Part shown: positions 31,874 to 34,148 of the stretch, one piece after another | How the letters are laid out: each line of letters opens with the position of its first letter | Position numbering within the stretch: position 1 is the stretch's first letter | DNA from: Candidatus Gastranaerophilales bacterium | GTDB lineage: Bacteria > Cyanobacteriota > Vampirovibrionia > Gastranaerophilales > Gastranaerophilaceae | Direction of reading: 5' to 3' | Length of the DNA: 34,148 nucleotides | Assembly (NCBI GenBank): GCA_944323035.1 | Contig: CALUQY010000020.1 | Coordinates: 1-34,148, forward strand | Notes under the pieces: generated by a model | Seen by the model: the letters and a program-made list of their open reading frames with translations, nothing else | Database searches by the model: none | Told to the model about the DNA's origin: nothing | Program-made: the position numbers and the translations under genes

Positions 31874-32908
31874 ATGAAAGAAAGAATAGTATCAGGTATG
31901 AGATCAACCGGTAAATTACACCTCGGGCACTATCTGGGTGTAATTGACAACTGGGTAAAATTACAGGAAAAATATGAAAGCTATTTCTTCGTTGCAGATT
32001 GGCATGCCCTTACTACAAAATATGACAAAACCGAAAATTTAAGACAGGATGTAAATGATGTTGTAATTGACTGGCTGGCTTCCGGAATTGACCCGGAAAA
32101 ATCAACTATTTACGTCCAGTCGCTTGTACCGGAAATCGCCGAATTACATATCTATTTGAGTATGATTACACCCCAAAACTGGGTTGAACGCGACCCGACT
32201 TTAAAAGATATGGCAAAAGCACTGCGCTTAAAAGAAGGTGCGTCACAAGAAGATGATAGCGAAGCCGCAATAAAATCTCAAATAAATTACGGTCTGCTCG
32301 GTTACCCTGTTCTGATGAGTGCTGATATTATGGCACTTAACGCGCAATGCGTGCCGGTCGGGGTTGATCAGGTGGCACATATTGAAATTACACGCGATAT
32401 TGCAAGAAGATTTAATAATATTTACAAAACAGATTTCTTCAACGAACCGAAACCTATCTTAAACGAATGCTCTTTAATCTGCGGGCTTGACGGAAATAAA
32501 ATGGGTAAATCTTTTAACAATGATATAAAAATTTCGGATACGGAAGAAGTTACAACCAAAAAGATAATGACAGCCATCACCGACACAAACCGCATAAGAA
32601 AAGACGATTTAGGCAATCCTGAGAACTGTCTTGTCGCGTTTAAATACTGGAAAATTTTCGGCAATCCGGAAGAAATTACACTTACGGATAAAGAATGCCG
32701 CGCGGCTGAGCGCGGATGCGCACAATGCAAACGCGAACTTGCAAGAGTCATTAACGAACGCCTTGCACCTATTCGTGAAAAACGCAGTTACTACGAAGAA
32801 CATCCTGAACTTGTCCGTGAAATAATCAGCACCGGAAGCGCAAGAGCAAGAAGAAAAATTCAGGAAGTAGTCGGAGAAGTAAGAGAAATTATCGGAATGT
32901 ATAAGTAA
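31874..32908 (+). CDS. trpS: Tryptophan--tRNA ligase
   Basis: A 344-aa class I aminoacyl-tRNA synthetase charging tRNA-Trp. It shows the GMRSTGKLHLGHYLG segment with the HIGH-type HLGH (16-19), ADWHALTT, GYPVLMSADIMAL, VGVDQVAHIEITRDIARRFN (162-181), and KMGKS (209-213) as the KMSKS loop. The length is near the usual 330-340. A Glu/Asp/Ser-rich stretch (121-131) replaces the shorter loop seen in many members. A strong purine-rich ribosome site precedes the ATG, and a bidirectional hairpin terminator follows the stop. Confidence 0.96.
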   Translation: MKERIVSGMRSTGKLHLGHYLGVIDNWVKLQEKYESYFFVADWHALTTKYDKTENLRQDVNDVVIDWLASGIDPEKSTIYVQSLVPEIAELHIYLSMITPQNWVERDPTLKDMAKALRLKEGASQEDDSEAAIKSQINYGLLGYPVLMSADIMALNAQCVPVGVDQVAHIEITRDIARRFNNIYKTDFFNEPKPILNECSLICGLDGNKMGKSFNNDIKISDTEEVTTKKIMTAITDTNRIRKDDLGNPENCLVAFKYWKIFGNPEEITLTDKECRAAERGCAQCKRELARVINERLAPIREKRSYYEEHPELVREIISTGSARARRKIQEVVGEVREIIGMYK

Positions 32909-32935
32909 AAAAGAGGGGGCAAGCCCCTCTTTTTT
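32906..32935. terminator. Bidirectional terminator between trpS and the pilin-like gene
   Basis: AGAGGGG (32912-32918) pairs with CCCCTCT (32924-32930) around a five-base loop. An A run precedes it and a T run follows it, so it can terminate both convergent genes. Confidence 0.9.
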
Positions 32936-33965
32936 AACGTTTAACACACCTTACAGCCATATTCTCAAGAAGGGTATCGGAATTAAATATACCAAGACTA
33001 TAATTAATGTACCAGTGATTTGTAGAATAGCGTCCTCCCGAACCGGAAGTCGCGAGTGACGAAGACCAGTAGCGCTCTTCATCCATATTTCCTATAATAT
33101 TTTTATTAGTAAACATAGAAGCTAATTCTAATTGAGAAGGCATACGATAACCATCATCCTGTTTTTTACATACAGAGCCAATATCATCTGACGCAATAGA
33201 AGTTACTGCATCCTGCGCTGCTAAGTCCGGTGCGACAACTTCACTATCTGTAGGATAGAATGCCGTTATAATTCCAATATCCTTACCAAAAGTATTAGGC
33301 CCTTTTGTTCCGTTTAAATCATAAATAAAGTTCGCGCACATATAATTTTGCGACATATAATATGTAGTATAAGCTAATTTTGTACAAGTCGGATTGTAAT
33401 ATACAGCAATACTTTCACCGTTTGCGGTTTCAATACCGGCAGCTTTAGAATCTATCGTTTCATACGTCGGATTAAAAGTCCCACCAATAGAAACCCAATC
33501 AACAACCGCATCAATATTTTTCGGGTTCAATTGAGATAATGTAAGCGGGAAAGAAATATTTTCACTTGAAAGAGTTGTTATTTTTTCAGGTAATCCGCAA
33601 TCAGACAAATGTTCGCTATCACAAATATTATTAATCTTTAAAACTTTAGAAAGCCCGGCAGTAACGAACGTTTCTGCGGCGGTATCCTCTATTGATGTTG
33701 ACCCTGCACTGTCGGTTTCTTCTCTTAGTGTACCATAACCATTCAACGCCGGCATAAGAGAAATTGCCTGTGAAAACCGCGCATAAAGTGCTTTTCTTTG
33801 CGTATTCCATGTTCGTTCGTTTATGTTTCCGGTGAGTGACGGAAGCGTTATCGCCGCGACCACACCGATTATCGTCAGGGATAATAATATCTCCGCCATG
33901 GTAAAGGCACATTTCTTGACCGACAGCCTGTTTACCAAACATAGAACCGACTCAGTCGGTGTCAT
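32934..33965 (-). CDS. Type IV pilin-like secreted protein
   Basis: About 343 aa. It has the prepilin N-terminus: basic residues (SVKKCA), then FTMAEILLSLTIIGVVAAIT, with Ala at -1 instead of the usual Gly and Glu at +5. A long hydrophobic helix and a large exported domain with several cysteines follow. The C-terminus has YRMPSQLEL, RYWSSSLATS and AVRCVKR, a surface-domain style also seen in the remnant at 6689-6934. It is probably a pseudopilin or minor pilin processed by prepilin peptidase. The start is uncertain: the ATG at 33965 and a TTG further upstream lie inside a REP-like palindrome, and a TTG about 20 residues downstream (L of CLVNRL) is also possible. No clear ribosome site is seen. 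Confidence 0.78.
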   Translation of the reverse strand: MTPTESVLCLVNRLSVKKCAFTMAEILLSLTIIGVVAAITLPSLTGNINERTWNTQRKALYARFSQAISLMPALNGYGTLREETDSAGSTSIEDTAAETFVTAGLSKVLKINNICDSEHLSDCGLPEKITTLSSENISFPLTLSQLNPKNIDAVVDWVSIGGTFNPTYETIDSKAAGIETANGESIAVYYNPTCTKLAYTTYYMSQNYMCANFIYDLNGTKGPNTFGKDIGIITAFYPTDSEVVAPDLAAQDAVTSIASDDIGSVCKKQDDGYRMPSQLELASMFTNKNIIGNMDEERYWSSSLATSGSGGRYSTNHWYINYSLGIFNSDTLLENMAVRCVKR

Positions 33966-33990
33966 CCCGAATTTATTTCGGGATCTGGCC
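33961..33990 (+). repeat. REP-like palindrome at the pilin gene 5' end
   Basis: GTCATCCCGAATTTATTTCG followed by GGATCTGGCC. Its first 22 bases are the exact reverse complement of 7540-7561, and the whole is a diverged match to 7477-7505 in the same orientation. It overlaps the most upstream start codons of the pilin-like gene. Confidence 0.6.
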
Positions 33991-33992
33991 AA

Positions 33993-34148
33993 CGTTACCG
34001 GTAGTTTGCGACATGGGACAGATGCTGAAACTGTCTTGCTCGACTCGCGAAAAACGGCACCGCGAAAAGCATGGTTTTCGCTTTGTGCCTCTGCTCGCTC
34101 GCGCAGGTCAGCATGACATGGGGAACTAACATCCTCAATACCTAATTT
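33993..34148. other. Intergenic palindromic DNA at the window end
   Basis: No gene is supported. It contains GCGAAAA-GCATGG-TTTTCGC, a 7-bp perfect stem, and GC-rich words (CTCGCTCGCGC) like those in the other repeats of this window. It would lie upstream of the pilin-like gene. Confidence 0.45.

Overview
The window is a fully bacterial, AT-rich, gene-dense chromosomal segment using the standard code (UGA is a stop, e.g. rnc). It carries core housekeeping genes, a type IV pilin-like protein whose N-terminus reads AFTMAEILLSLTIIGVVAA, and very large low-complexity proteins. This mix resembles non-photosynthetic relatives of cyanobacteria (Vampirovibrionia/Gastranaerophilales). That placement is an inference from protein style and was not tested by any search.

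Layout. 1-204: T-rich repeat DNA. 205-2951 (-): malQ and a secreted TPR/NHL-repeat protein. 3139-5310 (+): pyrH-frr-cdsA, closed by a hairpin terminator. 5367-6703 (+): rnc-rpe, overlapping by ATGA. 6704-8038: a 1.3 kb gene-free repeat hub holding a broken pilin-type C-terminus, REP-like palindromes, a partial copy of a structured repeat and a 13-base C run. 8039-11314 (+): gyrB and adk. 11320-11535: terminator, perfect hairpin and dispersed repeat copy A. 11536-17001 (-): murC-murB-ddl-ftsQ-nadE, overlapping or nearly so. 17098-18756 (+): an NhaC/YuiF-type permease and a small exported protein. 18949-20370 (+): a cytoplasmic receiver/histidine kinase, converging with prmC, which is last in a three-gene minus-strand operon (20339-21834). 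21987-27815 (+): a 1942-aa protein of unknown function with glycine heptad repeats. 27856-28914 (-): mtnA. 28939-29090: repeat copy B. 29013-31774 (-): ruvC, a matrixin-like TPR protein that has lost a zinc ligand, and a small membrane protein whose tail is encoded by repeat B. 31874-32908 (+): trpS. 32934-33965 (-): pilin-like protein, with a REP-like palindrome across its 5' end.

How the genes fit together. The cell-wall cluster makes UDP-MurNAc-alanine precursors and D-Ala-D-Ala and adds the divisome protein FtsQ. pyrH/frr/cdsA link nucleotide supply, ribosome recycling and phospholipid synthesis. gyrB/adk and ruvC serve DNA topology, nucleotide balance and recombination. Several proteins keep a family fold but lack key residues: the NadE glutaminase domain, the matrixin zinc site, one RNase III metal ligand and the kinase G1 box.

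The strongest candidates for something new are the 1942-aa heptad protein (repeated WWNP-centred hydrophobic units plus about 25 Gly-Thr heptads) and a 152-bp structured repeat. The two copies of that repeat differ only in a hairpin loop, and one copy has become part of a coding region.
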